DNA from: Pedobacter sp. KBS0701
GTDB taxonomy: Bacteria > Bacteroidota > Bacteroidia > Sphingobacteriales > Sphingobacteriaceae
Length of the DNA: 64,000 nt
Assembly (NCBI RefSeq): GCF_005938645.2
Contig: NZ_CP042171.1
Span: 3,596,001-3,660,000 of the forward strand
Direction: 5' to 3'
A program made the position numbers and the translations under genes. Under the pieces are notes generated by a model. That model did no database searches, was not told the origin of the DNA, and was given only the letters and a program-made list of their open reading frames with translations. Positions 27,781 to 36,904 of the stretch are shown here, piece by piece. How positions within the stretch are numbered: the first letter of the stretch is position 1; every line of letters starts with the position of its first letter.

Positions 27781-28407
27781 TTACAAAGTAGGTGTTTCGG
27801 TAAAGTTGATTTTCTTTGATGATGCTGCCCAGAAAACCCAGAGTAAAACACAAATGCTCAGGGCTAAATCCGGATAGAAAAATGAAACAACAAAAGCGGC
27901 TAAATAGGTTGGAAAGCCATACAGATAGTTGTTCCGGAGTTGCCTGATGGCGGCATCACTGATTCCGGGGCGCAATAATTTTTTATCCGAAGTAGCTTGT
28001 TGCCACAACAGGTTAAAGGCCAGGTTAATCAAAACAAACAATCCGGTATAAATGGTAACGGAAAGCTGTTTCGAATCCGAAAGAAAAAACCTGGCCAATA
28101 AGGCACTAGGAAAAGAAACAAGCGAAACCAGGAAGAGGATGAGTCCGTTGGCAAACATCAGTCCTGTGTTTCGTCTGTATATCTGTTTAAAAACTTTGTG
28201 GTGATTTACCCAGATGATGAATATGCTGAAAAATGAAATGATAAAGGCAATATAACCCGGCCATTGTATTTTAAGTGCTTCCAATAAATGTACCGGGGTA
28301 TCACCATCCTTCAGTTCAGGAACATGGAGCTCGAGCACGAGAAGTGTAACAGCGATAGCAAAAACGCCATCGCTAAAAGCCTCTATTCTACCCGTTTCTT
28401 TTTCCAT
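27781..28407 (-). CDS. TMEM175 / DUF1211 family membrane protein (possible K+ channel)
   Basis: 208 residues, six predicted TM helices. The N-terminus RIEAFSDGVFAIAVTLLVLEL carries the FSDGVFAIAxTLL signature of bacterial TMEM175 proteins, which form potassium-permeable tetramers in characterised members. Last gene of the 12-gene minus-strand cluster, 7 bp after the hydrolase gene. A role in ion homeostasis under stress is inferred from context. Confidence 0.92.
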   Translation of the reverse strand: MEKETGRIEAFSDGVFAIAVTLLVLELHVPELKDGDTPVHLLEALKIQWPGYIAFIISFFSIFIIWVNHHKVFKQIYRRNTGLMFANGLILFLVSLVSFPSALLARFFLSDSKQLSVTIYTGLFVLINLAFNLLWQQATSDKKLLRPGISDAAIRQLRNNYLYGFPTYLAAFVVSFFYPDLALSICVLLWVFWAASSKKINFTETPTL

Positions 28408-28414
28408 TTCGGCA

Positions 28415-29029
28415 TTAATCCTTAAAGATTAACTTATTCACCTGTGCAATTTCTGCCTGACTGATGGTATGTCCCATGTTTTCGTAAATAATTTCGGTAA
28501 CCTGCGCCCCCATTTCTTCGAGTAAAACTGTTGATTCTTTTACTCTCGATACAGGTACATGCATATCGGGATCGCTACTTCCAATAAAGATTGGTGTTCC
28601 ATCAAAATCGCCGTGATAATTGCGGTGATCTAGCTCTTCGCCGATAAGACCACCTGTAAAAGCCACCACTCCACCATAACGTGCCGCATTTGCGGCCACG
28701 AAATCGAGCGTTAAGCAGGCACCCTGCGAAAAACCCAGAAAGTAGATCTGTTCTTTTGAAAAACCTTCTTTTTCCAGATCTAGCACAGTTTCTTTTATGG
28801 TGTTTAAAGCATTAGATAAGGAAGGTTCGTTATATTCCCGCGGCGCTAAAAATGATTGCGGATACCAGGTGTTACCTGCAACTTGCGGCGCTACCAATGC
28901 AAACTCAGAAACATTTAGATATCTTGCCATTGATAAAATATCCTGTGCCGTTCCGCCACGACCATGGATCATGATCAGCACTTTTTCAGCCTGATCAAAG
29001 CTTTTTCCTGCTTTTATAAGTTCTATCAT
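28415..29029 (-). CDS. Alpha/beta hydrolase, phospholipase/carboxylesterase type (MhqD-like)
   Basis: 204 residues from ATG 29029, two bases after the GNAT stop; the longer frame overlaps the upstream gene and is rejected. Oxyanion region MIHGRGGTAQD, nucleophile elbow GFSQGACLT with the catalytic Ser, Asp in SSDPDMHVP and C-terminal His in ENMGHTIS. This is the small esterase family that includes Bacillus and Staphylococcus MhqD, which is co-expressed with a ring-cleaving dioxygenase in quinone resistance. Its neighbour two genes away is an MhqO-like dioxygenase, which supports the same role here. Confidence 0.9.
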   Translation of the reverse strand: MIELIKAGKSFDQAEKVLIMIHGRGGTAQDILSMARYLNVSEFALVAPQVAGNTWYPQSFLAPREYNEPSLSNALNTIKETVLDLEKEGFSKEQIYFLGFSQGACLTLDFVAANAARYGGVVAFTGGLIGEELDHRNYHGDFDGTPIFIGSSDPDMHVPVSRVKESTVLLEEMGAQVTEIIYENMGHTISQAEIAQVNKLIFKD

Positions 29030-29031
29030 CG

Positions 29032-29337
29032 CTATTCTTCTTCTTTTACTTTGTTCCAGATATCCTGGTATAAATCTTCGTGCCGTCTGAACTGGATGTG
29101 CACATAAGGACACATCGGGATGACCATCAATTTGTTTTCACGGACATAGGCCACCATCGCATCAAGCAGCATTTTGGCATAACCTTTTCCTTCTTTTGAA
29201 GGATCTACTTCGGTATGGTAAACGGTTAAATCCTTATCCTTGATGTCGAAAATCATTTCGCCGACTTTTCCGTCTTCATCATAAATATCGAACGAACTTG
29301 GTTCGCCTTCCTGAATGTTTAATTTTACTTGTGCCAT
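29032..29337 (-). CDS. GNAT-type N-acetyltransferase, short YjdJ-like form
   Basis: 101 residues. The acetyl-CoA loop region is VDPSKEGKGYAKMLLDAMVAYVRENKL near 45-70, and PMCPYVHIQFRRH follows. The short single-domain form (Acetyltransf_CG/GNAT-2 type) is often called a predicted acetyltransferase; its substrate is unknown. It lies between the dioxygenase (5 bp) and hydrolase (2 bp) genes in the cluster, so translation is probably coupled. Confidence 0.88.
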   Translation of the reverse strand: MAQVKLNIQEGEPSSFDIYDEDGKVGEMIFDIKDKDLTVYHTEVDPSKEGKGYAKMLLDAMVAYVRENKLMVIPMCPYVHIQFRRHEDLYQDIWNKVKEEE

Positions 29338-29342
29338 ATTTT

Positions 29343-30278
29343 CTAAGTTAGTTTTGGTAGTAATTTTTCTAAATCGCCACGTAAATGCTCGTGTTGGTGT
29401 GGCAACATTAAATGAGTACCCAATTCATTTAAAGGCTCATCAACGGTAAAGCCCGGGTTTTCGGTTGCTATCTCGAAAAGTACGCCCCCTGGTTCACGGA
29501 AATATAAGGAATAAAAATAGTCTCGGTCAATTTTTGGGGTGATCTGTAAATTTTTACTCAAAATCTGTTCCCTTAATTCCATTTGAATCTCTTCATTTTT
29601 AACACGGAATGCAACATGATGGTTTGTACCTGCAGCATTTCTTCCCCTGTGACCAACCGGAACTTCCAGCAGATCGACAATGGCTGCATTTTCTACGGTA
29701 TCGGTAATGAAACGGTAACGGTTTCCTTCCTGCGCCAATAAACGGTAACCAAACAGATCGGTAAGTACTTTTGCTGTTTCATCTATACTTTGCAAGGTTA
29801 AAGTGGTGCTATGAAAACCTTTGGTTGCTGCATCTTTTTTAACATCAGCGGTTTCCCATGGCGTTCTTGTATCTGCTATATTAGGCACAATTAAACTCAG
29901 CGACAGGCCGTCCGGATCTTTAAAAGCCAATACCTGCTCTCCAAAACGTTCGGTAATTTCTTTTGTTTTAATGTTAGCTGTGCCAAATCGCTCTAACCAG
30001 AATGCATGACTATCTGCAGGTACCGAGTAGCCAATTTCTGTTGCCATACCTACTCCTTCGATCCCCTGGCCAATACCATCCCAGGGAAAAAAAGTAAGAA
30101 TCGTTCCTGCTGATCCGGTTTCATCGCCATAATAAAGATGATAGGTACCCGGATCATCAAAGTTTACCGTCTTTTTCACCAATCTTAAACCCAATATTTT
30201 GGTGTAAAAATCGAAGTTTTGCTGTGCATTGCCTGCAATCGCCGTGATGTGGTGCAAGCCTAAAATATTGTTATTCAT
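29343..30278 (-). CDS. Ring-cleaving dioxygenase of the glyoxalase/VOC superfamily (MhqO-like)
   Basis: 311 residues with two VOC modules (about 5-135 and 155-285). Putative metal ligands are His in LHHITAIAG, His in HHVAFRV and Glu in GGVLFEIATE. It matches the MhqO/MhqE type, which opens hydroquinone or catechol-like rings in electrophile defence in Firmicutes. The nearby MhqD-like hydrolase and DoxX (MhqP-like) genes strengthen this. Its position directly after a histidine-kinase gene (5 bp) is unusual for this family. Confidence 0.93.
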   Translation of the reverse strand: MNNNILGLHHITAIAGNAQQNFDFYTKILGLRLVKKTVNFDDPGTYHLYYGDETGSAGTILTFFPWDGIGQGIEGVGMATEIGYSVPADSHAFWLERFGTANIKTKEITERFGEQVLAFKDPDGLSLSLIVPNIADTRTPWETADVKKDAATKGFHSTTLTLQSIDETAKVLTDLFGYRLLAQEGNRYRFITDTVENAAIVDLLEVPVGHRGRNAAGTNHHVAFRVKNEEIQMELREQILSKNLQITPKIDRDYFYSLYFREPGGVLFEIATENPGFTVDEPLNELGTHLMLPHQHEHLRGDLEKLLPKLT

Positions 30279-30283
30279 ATCGT

Positions 30284-32590
30284 TTAATTTTTATTGATTA
30301 ATAATGCTGAGGTCTCTGTAATTAATTCGTTGTGACGTTTAAAGATGACATCAAGCACGAGGCCATCATCATTCCACATTTTAATCTCACCGTTAAGCTG
30401 TTCGGTAAGGCCGGTCATTAAACTCATCCCTAGTGATTCGGTATTTTCAGGATCGAAACCTTCTGGTAAACCGATCCCGGTATCCGCGATTTTCAGTTCG
30501 CAGATCTCCTCGCCTATAAACAGGAAAGAAATATGCACTTTACCTTTTTTATCAGCCGGGAACGCATATTTAATCACATTGCTAATGGCCTCATTCAGGA
30601 TTAAGCCAAGCGGAACGGCCTGTGCAACATCTAATTTAATGGCCTCTGTTTCTAATGTGAACTGGATTTTATTATCAGTACCAAAACACTCGATCATATA
30701 ATCGACCAGTTCTTTGATGTACCACTTCATATCAATTTCAGCCAGGTTATCAGATTGATAAAGCTTCTGGTGGATGAGCGACATGGCATGCATGCGGTTC
30801 TGGCTATTTCTGATGGCCACCAAGGCATCTTCATTATCCAGGTAAGCCGACTGGGTATTGAGTAGGCTAATGACAATCTGCAGGTTATTTTTAACCCGGT
30901 GATGGATTTCACGCAGCAACCATTCTTTCTCGTTGAGTATTTTCCTGAGCAGTTCGTTCTGCGCGTTGATTTCGCCCTGCTTTTGTTCTAAAACGAGGTT
31001 GCTGCGCCTTTTTAGCCGATAACGGTTATAAATCAATCCCACAAACATGGCGGCAATCAAAAGACCGGCGATAAATATATACCTCAGCCTGCCTTCATTT
31101 TCGATCGCAGCTTTCTGCAATTGGTTTTTCTGGCTAAGCAACGCGATGTCTTTATCCTTTTTCTCGGTTTGGTATTCAATTTCTAAACCCGAAATTTGCT
31201 TGTTCTTATCGTTATTCCAGATAGAATCGTTTAATCTTTTATAGGTTTTATAATGTGCTACTGCCGACCAAGGCCTATTTAGTGCCGAATCTACATCAAA
31301 CCAAAGCCTGTGCAACTGCGAAAGCGCCAGTAAGTTTTTCTGCTGTAAACTTTGCTTTTCATGTTCTTTTAAATAACCATCTGCAGCTACAAACTGTTTA
31401 TCATGGATCAGTTTCCGGATGATACTGCGGTATAAATAGATCTGATTCGGATCATCCTTAGGCAGATCGTGGTGAAACTTTTGCAATTCCTTAAAATAGG
31501 GCTCGGCCTTGCCATACTGCTCAATATCGTAATAGGTGTTAAACAAAATGTATGGGATCCGCAGCTTCATTTGGGTATCAGTAGGCGGATATTTTTTAAT
31601 CAGTTCCTTCAGCGCCGCTATCCCCTCTTCAAACTTTTTCATCCTAACATAAATGGTGGCCACATTGGCCATAATGGTTTGCATGTAACCGGCATCTTTA
31701 TACCGTTCTGCAATTCTTTTGGCCTCCAACCAGTAAGCCAAGGCTTTCTGATCATTCCTCAGGTAATAATACGTTAACCCCAAATGGTTGTTTATCGAAC
31801 TTCGCTGTAAACTTGTATCCGCCAGTTGGTCTGCCGTTTTCTCAGCCAGCAAACCGTATTTGAGTGCATTTGAAAAATTACCAAGGCTAATATTGGTGAT
31901 ACACATATTGTTATAAACACCCTGTAATTCCTTAAATCCAATGGCTCTGTAAACCGCGAGTGATGAATCCATCAGTTTAATGGCATAAGCCGGTTGGCCT
32001 TTTATATTGTAATAATCGCCCAGGTTTTTAAGCGAGTTACCCTCTTCTAACTTATTGCCAGTCTGACGGTATAAAGCCAGCGATTTTTCATTGTAGCCAA
32101 TCTTTTTTTCAAGATCCGTTCCTTCATTGCTAAAAAGTGCCCCTATTGCCGCATAAGCTTCTGCCAACTGATCTTTCAGGTCGAATTTGCTCGTATAAGC
32201 GATTGCCTGATTATAGGTTTTAGTACTTCCAGCCTTATCTCCTGATTCGCGGAGAATATTGCCTTTGAGCACTATACTTCTTGCTATCCCTCTAGGATAT
32301 TCGATTTTTTGAGCCAGGCCAAAAGCTTGCCCCTGGAGATTCATCGCAGTAGCTAAATCTGCTTTTACTTCGCCAGGTAAATTGAGGTAATATGTCCCTG
32401 CATCCACTAACAAATCGACCTTATTTTCAGTTTGTCCAAGCCTGCGCAGTTTTATTTCAGCAACTTCTACCTCTGCTTTTGTCCTGATGCCCTGCCCTTT
32501 TACAAAGACAGGGTTTATCAGAACAAAAGCGATCAACAAAAATTTGATGTTCTTGCTTAATAAAATGATTGCGCTATTTCTGGTCCACAT
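30284..32590 (-). CDS. TPR-containing sensor histidine kinase (HisKA_2 type)
   Basis: 768 residues. A possible signal/TM segment at about 15-32, periplasmic TPR-like repeats (about 60-440), a TM helix near 505-525 ([19 protein letters not shown]), a coiled linker, then a HisKA_2 dimerisation domain with His in [18 protein letters not shown] (near 565) and an HATPase_c domain. HisKA_2 kinases normally signal to receiver proteins not encoded as canonical OmpR partners; the two receiver-sigma-54 activators at 43.7 and 45.8 kb are candidate partners. It sits inside the stress cluster, 4 bp after the YoaK gene. Confidence 0.93.
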   Translation of the reverse strand: MWTRNSAIILLSKNIKFLLIAFVLINPVFVKGQGIRTKAEVEVAEIKLRRLGQTENKVDLLVDAGTYYLNLPGEVKADLATAMNLQGQAFGLAQKIEYPRGIARSIVLKGNILRESGDKAGSTKTYNQAIAYTSKFDLKDQLAEAYAAIGALFSNEGTDLEKKIGYNEKSLALYRQTGNKLEEGNSLKNLGDYYNIKGQPAYAIKLMDSSLAVYRAIGFKELQGVYNNMCITNISLGNFSNALKYGLLAEKTADQLADTSLQRSSINNHLGLTYYYLRNDQKALAYWLEAKRIAERYKDAGYMQTIMANVATIYVRMKKFEEGIAALKELIKKYPPTDTQMKLRIPYILFNTYYDIEQYGKAEPYFKELQKFHHDLPKDDPNQIYLYRSIIRKLIHDKQFVAADGYLKEHEKQSLQQKNLLALSQLHRLWFDVDSALNRPWSAVAHYKTYKRLNDSIWNNDKNKQISGLEIEYQTEKKDKDIALLSQKNQLQKAAIENEGRLRYIFIAGLLIAAMFVGLIYNRYRLKRRSNLVLEQKQGEINAQNELLRKILNEKEWLLREIHHRVKNNLQIVISLLNTQSAYLDNEDALVAIRNSQNRMHAMSLIHQKLYQSDNLAEIDMKWYIKELVDYMIECFGTDNKIQFTLETEAIKLDVAQAVPLGLILNEAISNVIKYAFPADKKGKVHISFLFIGEEICELKIADTGIGLPEGFDPENTESLGMSLMTGLTEQLNGEIKMWNDDGLVLDVIFKRHNELITETSALLINKN

Positions 32591-32593
32591 TTT

Positions 32594-33283
32594 TTAAAGT
32601 TTAACATCGTTTATACCTGGTTTTGTACTGTAATAGCAAATAACCATGGCAACGCCGGGTAACACAATACCAACCAGACCAAAGAGCTGCCCGATCCACG
32701 CCCCTAGCAGACATCCGGTTAAAAAACCGCCGAGCGTGATCAGTCCTTTTTTTACGCCCGAAAGGAAATCGGCATTTTTAAAACCAGAATTGCAAAAAGA
32801 CCTGATATCAAGTGCGAACTGGGTTACATTCCCCGTCATCATAGTTGTTGGCCCATAGGTTTCTTTTGCAAAAAGTTTCCCGAAGGCGTTTTGTAAACCC
32901 ATGGCAAAAACAACAATCATGGTAACCAGGTACATCGGCCAGGTAATTTCTCCATTATCGATATAGCCGAGCGAATAGGCGATTGTCCCCCCCAGCAAAA
33001 GAATAATCCCTTCGCATAAAAGCAGAAAATGCCTGTTCGAAAATCTCGCCGATATCCAGCCACCAGCCATAACCGAGAGCATAAATATTGGGAAAGTTAG
33101 CAGCTTGATCCATGCATCGCCATCAGAGCCTTTGATCATTTGATAAGCGAATACAATAAAGTTACCGGTAACATGTGCAGAGAAAATTTTGTCGGCGGCT
33201 ACAAAGGTAATTGTATCACAATAACCAGCTATAATGGTTAAGATGAGGGTTACAAACCAGATATTATTCTGTTTTTCTTCCAT
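32594..33283 (-). CDS. YoaK family (DUF1275) integral membrane protein
   Basis: 229 residues, about six TM helices, with the DUF1275 pattern GYCDTITFVAADKIFSAHVTGNFIVF and MGLQNAFGKLF followed by TTMMTGNVTQF. Function is not established for this family. Member of the 12-gene cluster, 13 bp after dps. Confidence 0.92.
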   Translation of the reverse strand: MEEKQNNIWFVTLILTIIAGYCDTITFVAADKIFSAHVTGNFIVFAYQMIKGSDGDAWIKLLTFPIFMLSVMAGGWISARFSNRHFLLLCEGIILLLGGTIAYSLGYIDNGEITWPMYLVTMIVVFAMGLQNAFGKLFAKETYGPTTMMTGNVTQFALDIRSFCNSGFKNADFLSGVKKGLITLGGFLTGCLLGAWIGQLFGLVGIVLPGVAMVICYYSTKPGINDVKL

Positions 33284-33295
33284 TCTGTCTTTTAT

Positions 33296-33769
33296 TTATG
33301 ATAAATGAGCCCTTAACATCCAGGCCATGGTTTCATGTGTTTCCATCAAGCCTGTGATGTAATCACTTGTTCCGGCATCTTTCAATGCACCCGCATAATT
33401 GTTGATGTTTTCTCTTAAATGAATTAAAATACTTTCGTGATCGGCAAGCAACATTTTGATAAAAGTTGGCGCATCGTTTTTGCCACGGTCGTCTTCAGTC
33501 AAATGTGTTAATTCCAGAAACTGTTTAAGTGACGCGGGGGCATAGTGACCCAGTTTGCGGATGCGTTCTGCAACTTCATCAACAATATCTTCCAATTGTG
33601 TGTATTGTTCTTCGAAAAATTTGTGTTTGTTGTAAAAGTCTGGTCCTTCTACGTTCCAGTGTGCTTTGCGTGTTTTAGTGTATAAAACGTATTCATCCGC
33701 AAGAATTTTGCTTAATGAATGTGCAACCTCTGCAAGATTCTCTGCGCTGATTCCAATTTTAGCTTCCAT
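33296..33769 (-). CDS. dps: Dps-family DNA-binding ferritin-like protein
   Basis: 157 residues, four-helix ferritin-like fold. Ferroxidase ligands at the dimer interface are recognisable: His in KAHWNVEG, then FFEEQYTQLEDIVDEVAERIRKLG with the Asp/Glu ligands. Dps oxidises Fe(II) with peroxide and protects DNA. No long Lys-rich N-terminal tail is present. Its presence in this operon suggests that the cluster responds to an oxidative or electrophile challenge. Confidence 0.94.
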   Translation of the reverse strand: MEAKIGISAENLAEVAHSLSKILADEYVLYTKTRKAHWNVEGPDFYNKHKFFEEQYTQLEDIVDEVAERIRKLGHYAPASLKQFLELTHLTEDDRGKNDAPTFIKMLLADHESILIHLRENINNYAGALKDAGTSDYITGLMETHETMAWMLRAHLS

Positions 33770-33793
33770 GATTTTGTGATTTTGATGTTTATA

Positions 33794-34228
33794 TTAATTA
33801 AAAAGTGTATTGAATAAATAATGATCTATTGAAATAGTACCAGGTCCGATTACCCATAAAAAAAGCATCGCCAGCGTATACATGTAGGGTACATCGCGCA
33901 CTTCTATTGAATCTTTTCTATGCACTACAAAGTAACCAATTGCCGTTACGCCTATAGACGGGAGTAGGAAAAGCCTTGTTCCTAAACCTATGGCCACGAG
34001 AAATGGTACAAGCGTATCAGAAAAGGTAGCTACTAAACCATTCAGTTTATCGGGCAATCCCAGGGGATTGGGTACATGCTCCTTTTCTCCATTTTGAACC
34101 CTGAACTTTTTCATTCCATGAACCCTGAAGAGCTCGAGCATGAGCAGTACCCTGAAAATAAGTACCGCCCAGTTATTAAGGTCTGATCCCAAATCAGAAT
34201 ATAAAAGGTATTTAATGATATTTTCCAT
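33794..34228 (-). CDS. DoxX family membrane protein (MhqP-like family)
   Basis: 144 residues, four predicted TM helices; VLIFRVLLMLELFRVHGMKKF and PLGLPDKLNGLVATFSDTLVPFLVAIGLGTRL are typical of DoxX. The Bacillus MhqP of the mhqNOP quinone-resistance operon belongs to this family, which fits the MhqO- and MhqD-like genes downstream. Three bases separate it from the amidohydrolase stop. Confidence 0.9.
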   Translation of the reverse strand: MENIIKYLLYSDLGSDLNNWAVLIFRVLLMLELFRVHGMKKFRVQNGEKEHVPNPLGLPDKLNGLVATFSDTLVPFLVAIGLGTRLFLLPSIGVTAIGYFVVHRKDSIEVRDVPYMYTLAMLFLWVIGPGTISIDHYLFNTLFN

Positions 34229-34231
34229 ATT

Positions 34232-36124
34232 TTAAAAAGCAAAACATGAACAACCCAATGCGCCCCAAAATGCAGTGTAATTGTTTACAGGCAGGTTACT
34301 GGTTCTAGCCGCATCGTGATTGTGGTTGTGCACATTACAACTGCCCACGCAGGAATGCACCATCGCTAAAACAGAATCGGCACCACTAGCGCCTTTTGTT
34401 TTTCCCTGTTGATTTTTTTGATGAGTGGCCGGAGAATAATATCCGTTATAACTTTTCGTCGGCGACCAGTCTGGTAGAATCGGGATTTTTGGTGGTGAAA
34501 AGGAAGAGAAATCGCCTTTGGCATAAACAATCTTACCATCAACAATGGTTAAATCAGATTCGATACTTTTGATCTGCTCATCGGCCACCTGGAAGTAATC
34601 GTGATTCAATACGGCCAAATCGGCCAGCATACCCACTTCGATATCGCCTTTCTTTTGCTGTTCGTTCGAAAACCAGGCGCTACCCCTGGTGTACAGTTCT
34701 AAGGCGGTTTCCCTGGTTAATACGGTGTCTTCATTATAAATCTTTAAACCGCCAACTGTTTTACCTGCCGTTAACCAAAACATCGAAACCCATGGATTGT
34801 AACTGCTTACACGTGTGGCATCAGAACCGCCCCCCACAGGAACTTCCATTTCGAGCATCTTTTTTATCGGTGGTGTTTGTAGCGCAGCTTTTGCACCATA
34901 ACGTTCTGTAAAATATTCGCCCTGATAAGCCATCCTGCTCTGAATGGCAATACCACCACCCAATGCTTTTACACGTTCGATATTTCGCTCGTCGATGGTT
35001 TCGGCATGATCAAAAATCCATGGTAAACCTGCAAAAGGAATGTCTTTATTTACCTTTTCAAAAACATTTAAAAAGCGGCCAATGCTTTCATTGTATGTGG
35101 CATGAAGCCTGAAAGGCCATCTTTTTTCGACCAGCAAACGCACGACGCGCTCCAATTCGGGTTCCATATTATCCGACAGGTCTGGCCTTGGCTGAAGAAA
35201 ATCTTCGAAATCGGCTGCCGAGAAAACCAGCATCTCACCTGCGCCATTGTGGCGGTACATATCATCGCCCTGATAAAGTTTTACAGTGTTGGTCCAGTTG
35301 TCAAAATCTTCAAATTCCTGCTTTGGACGCTGTGTGAACAAATTGTAGGCGATGCGAACTGTAAGTTGCTTTTGCTCGTTCAGTTCGTTTACCACTTTAT
35401 AATCATCAGGAAAATTCTGAAAACCTCCACCTGCATCAATTACACTGGTAATACCAAAACGGTTTAATTCTGTCATAAAATGACGGGTAGAATTTACCTG
35501 ATGTTCGTAAGACAGTTTTGGCCCTTTGGCTAAAGTGGAATATAAAATCATGGCATTCGGGCTTGCGATGATCAATCCGGTAGGTTCTCCCTTTGCATCT
35601 CTCTGGATTTCTCCGCCCGGCGGAGATAGCGTATCTTTTGTATATCCAACTGCTTTAAGCGCAGCACGGTTCATAAATGCACGGTCATATAAATGCAGAA
35701 TAAAAACTGGCGTTTCGGGCGCAATGGCATTTATTTCTTCGAGTGTTGGCATTCTTCTCTCGGCAAACTGAAATTCAGACCAGCCTCCAACTACACGTAC
35801 CCATTGTGGCGACGGGGTAATATCTACTTGTTCTTTGAGCATCCGCAAGGCATCGGCCAATGATGGAACGCCATCCCAGCGCAGTTCCAGATTGAAATTT
35901 AATCCACCCCGGATTAAGTGAATGTGCGAATCGTTAATGCCAGGAACTACCCGTTTTTTGCTAAGGTCGATCAGCCTTGTTGCAGAACCCGAAAAATTCA
36001 TAATATCGCTATCATTACCAATGGCGATAAACTTCCCGTCCTTAATGGCAACCGCTGTTATTTCTTCCTTTTGTTTGGCAATGGTATGTACCTTGCCATT
36101 GAATAAGATTATATCTGCATCCAT
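34232..36124 (-). CDS. YtcJ-like metal-dependent amidohydrolase with an unusual Cys/His-rich tail
   Basis: 630 residues. Composite-domain start ADIILFNGKVHTI, metal ligands in GINDSHIHLIRGG, later His ligands (RLHATYNES, IFDHAETID), and the final Asp in GGGSDATRVSSY, as in the YtcJ/AepA amidohydrolase_3 family. The usual family length is about 530-570. Here the last ~70 residues add HSCVGSC, NVHNHNHD and a terminal GCSCFAF, which look metal-binding. There is no signal peptide. The substrate is unknown. Member of the stress cluster between the M17-N protein and DoxX. Confidence 0.9.
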   Translation of the reverse strand: MDADIILFNGKVHTIAKQKEEITAVAIKDGKFIAIGNDSDIMNFSGSATRLIDLSKKRVVPGINDSHIHLIRGGLNFNLELRWDGVPSLADALRMLKEQVDITPSPQWVRVVGGWSEFQFAERRMPTLEEINAIAPETPVFILHLYDRAFMNRAALKAVGYTKDTLSPPGGEIQRDAKGEPTGLIIASPNAMILYSTLAKGPKLSYEHQVNSTRHFMTELNRFGITSVIDAGGGFQNFPDDYKVVNELNEQKQLTVRIAYNLFTQRPKQEFEDFDNWTNTVKLYQGDDMYRHNGAGEMLVFSAADFEDFLQPRPDLSDNMEPELERVVRLLVEKRWPFRLHATYNESIGRFLNVFEKVNKDIPFAGLPWIFDHAETIDERNIERVKALGGGIAIQSRMAYQGEYFTERYGAKAALQTPPIKKMLEMEVPVGGGSDATRVSSYNPWVSMFWLTAGKTVGGLKIYNEDTVLTRETALELYTRGSAWFSNEQQKKGDIEVGMLADLAVLNHDYFQVADEQIKSIESDLTIVDGKIVYAKGDFSSFSPPKIPILPDWSPTKSYNGYYSPATHQKNQQGKTKGASGADSVLAMVHSCVGSCNVHNHNHDAARTSNLPVNNYTAFWGALGCSCFAF

Positions 36125-36159
36125 GGTATTTTCTTTTTAGGAATTAACTGTTTGAGATC

Positions 36160-36894
36160 TTAATTTTTAATGGCAGCAATTGCTTCCTGAATGCCTTCTC
36201 CAGCGGTTGTAAAAAAAGCCGGTCCCGCTAAAAGAATCACTTTAACAACCGGTTTAAAGGTTGCCATATTCTTTTCTTTTAACCAGGTTTGGGTTCTGTA
36301 GGCTTCGAAAATACCTTTCACCACGTTGCCGGCAACCAATGCAGTTGGTGAGTCGATCCCCGCATCTTTTAAATCGCTTGCAAAAGAAAAGTTGTTTACA
36401 CCCAGTTTAAGTGCTTCCCGCATGGCGATACTGCCAACTCCGATCATCAGTTCCGGTGTAAATTTATTCCGATCGCCAAGACCGATTAAAAGCAGGCGTT
36501 TACCCCCTATGGTTCCCTTTGGCGGAGAAATTAAAATGGTTTCGTTGGCATGCCCCAGAAACTTGCCGCTTTTGCGGATTTCAGTGATCAAACCTTTCAG
36601 ATCCTGATCCAGGTGTACCAAACCATTTAGAGCTGGCGGAAGTGCTGGTGGAGAATTAAAAATATCGCCTTCAGTGTGTTCGAAAACACAGGCAATCTGC
36701 AAATCGCTAACCTGTGCCGATGGCCCCTGAACTACGCCTTCGATGGCGATTCCATCTACCGTACCCCAAACTTTGGCTGTTCCCAGTGCGGTAGTAGTTT
36801 GTGCAAATGCTGTTCCTGTAATAAATACTGAAAATATAATTACCGCTACCCTGATGTTTTGTAGCGCAGATTTTGATTGTTTAGTGAAGTTCAT
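36160..36894 (-). CDS. Secreted stand-alone peptidase-M17 N-terminal domain protein
   Basis: 244 residues from ATG 36894, 11 bp after the porin stop; the longer in-frame reading overlaps the porin gene. Signal peptide ends near TGTAFAQ (about residue 32). The rest resembles the N-terminal, non-catalytic domain of leucyl aminopeptidases (LNGLVHLDQDLKGLITEIRKSGKFLG, KRLLLIGLG). The catalytic C-terminal domain with its metal ligands is absent. Function is not known; a ligand-binding role is possible. Confidence 0.82.
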   Translation of the reverse strand: MNFTKQSKSALQNIRVAVIIFSVFITGTAFAQTTTALGTAKVWGTVDGIAIEGVVQGPSAQVSDLQIACVFEHTEGDIFNSPPALPPALNGLVHLDQDLKGLITEIRKSGKFLGHANETILISPPKGTIGGKRLLLIGLGDRNKFTPELMIGVGSIAMREALKLGVNNFSFASDLKDAGIDSPTALVAGNVVKGIFEAYRTQTWLKEKNMATFKPVVKVILLAGPAFFTTAGEGIQEAIAAIKN

Positions 36895-36904
36895 TTTCTT
36901 ATGT

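Noticed and set aside
29030..29113. N-terminal extension of the MhqD-like hydrolase
   Set aside because: Overlaps the acetyltransferase gene; homology starts at ATG 29029.
30270..30295. ATTCATATCGTTTAATTT resembling the regulon site
   Set aside because: It is within the operon between the kinase and dioxygenase genes and only half of the palindrome fits; the resemblance arises from the ATG context.
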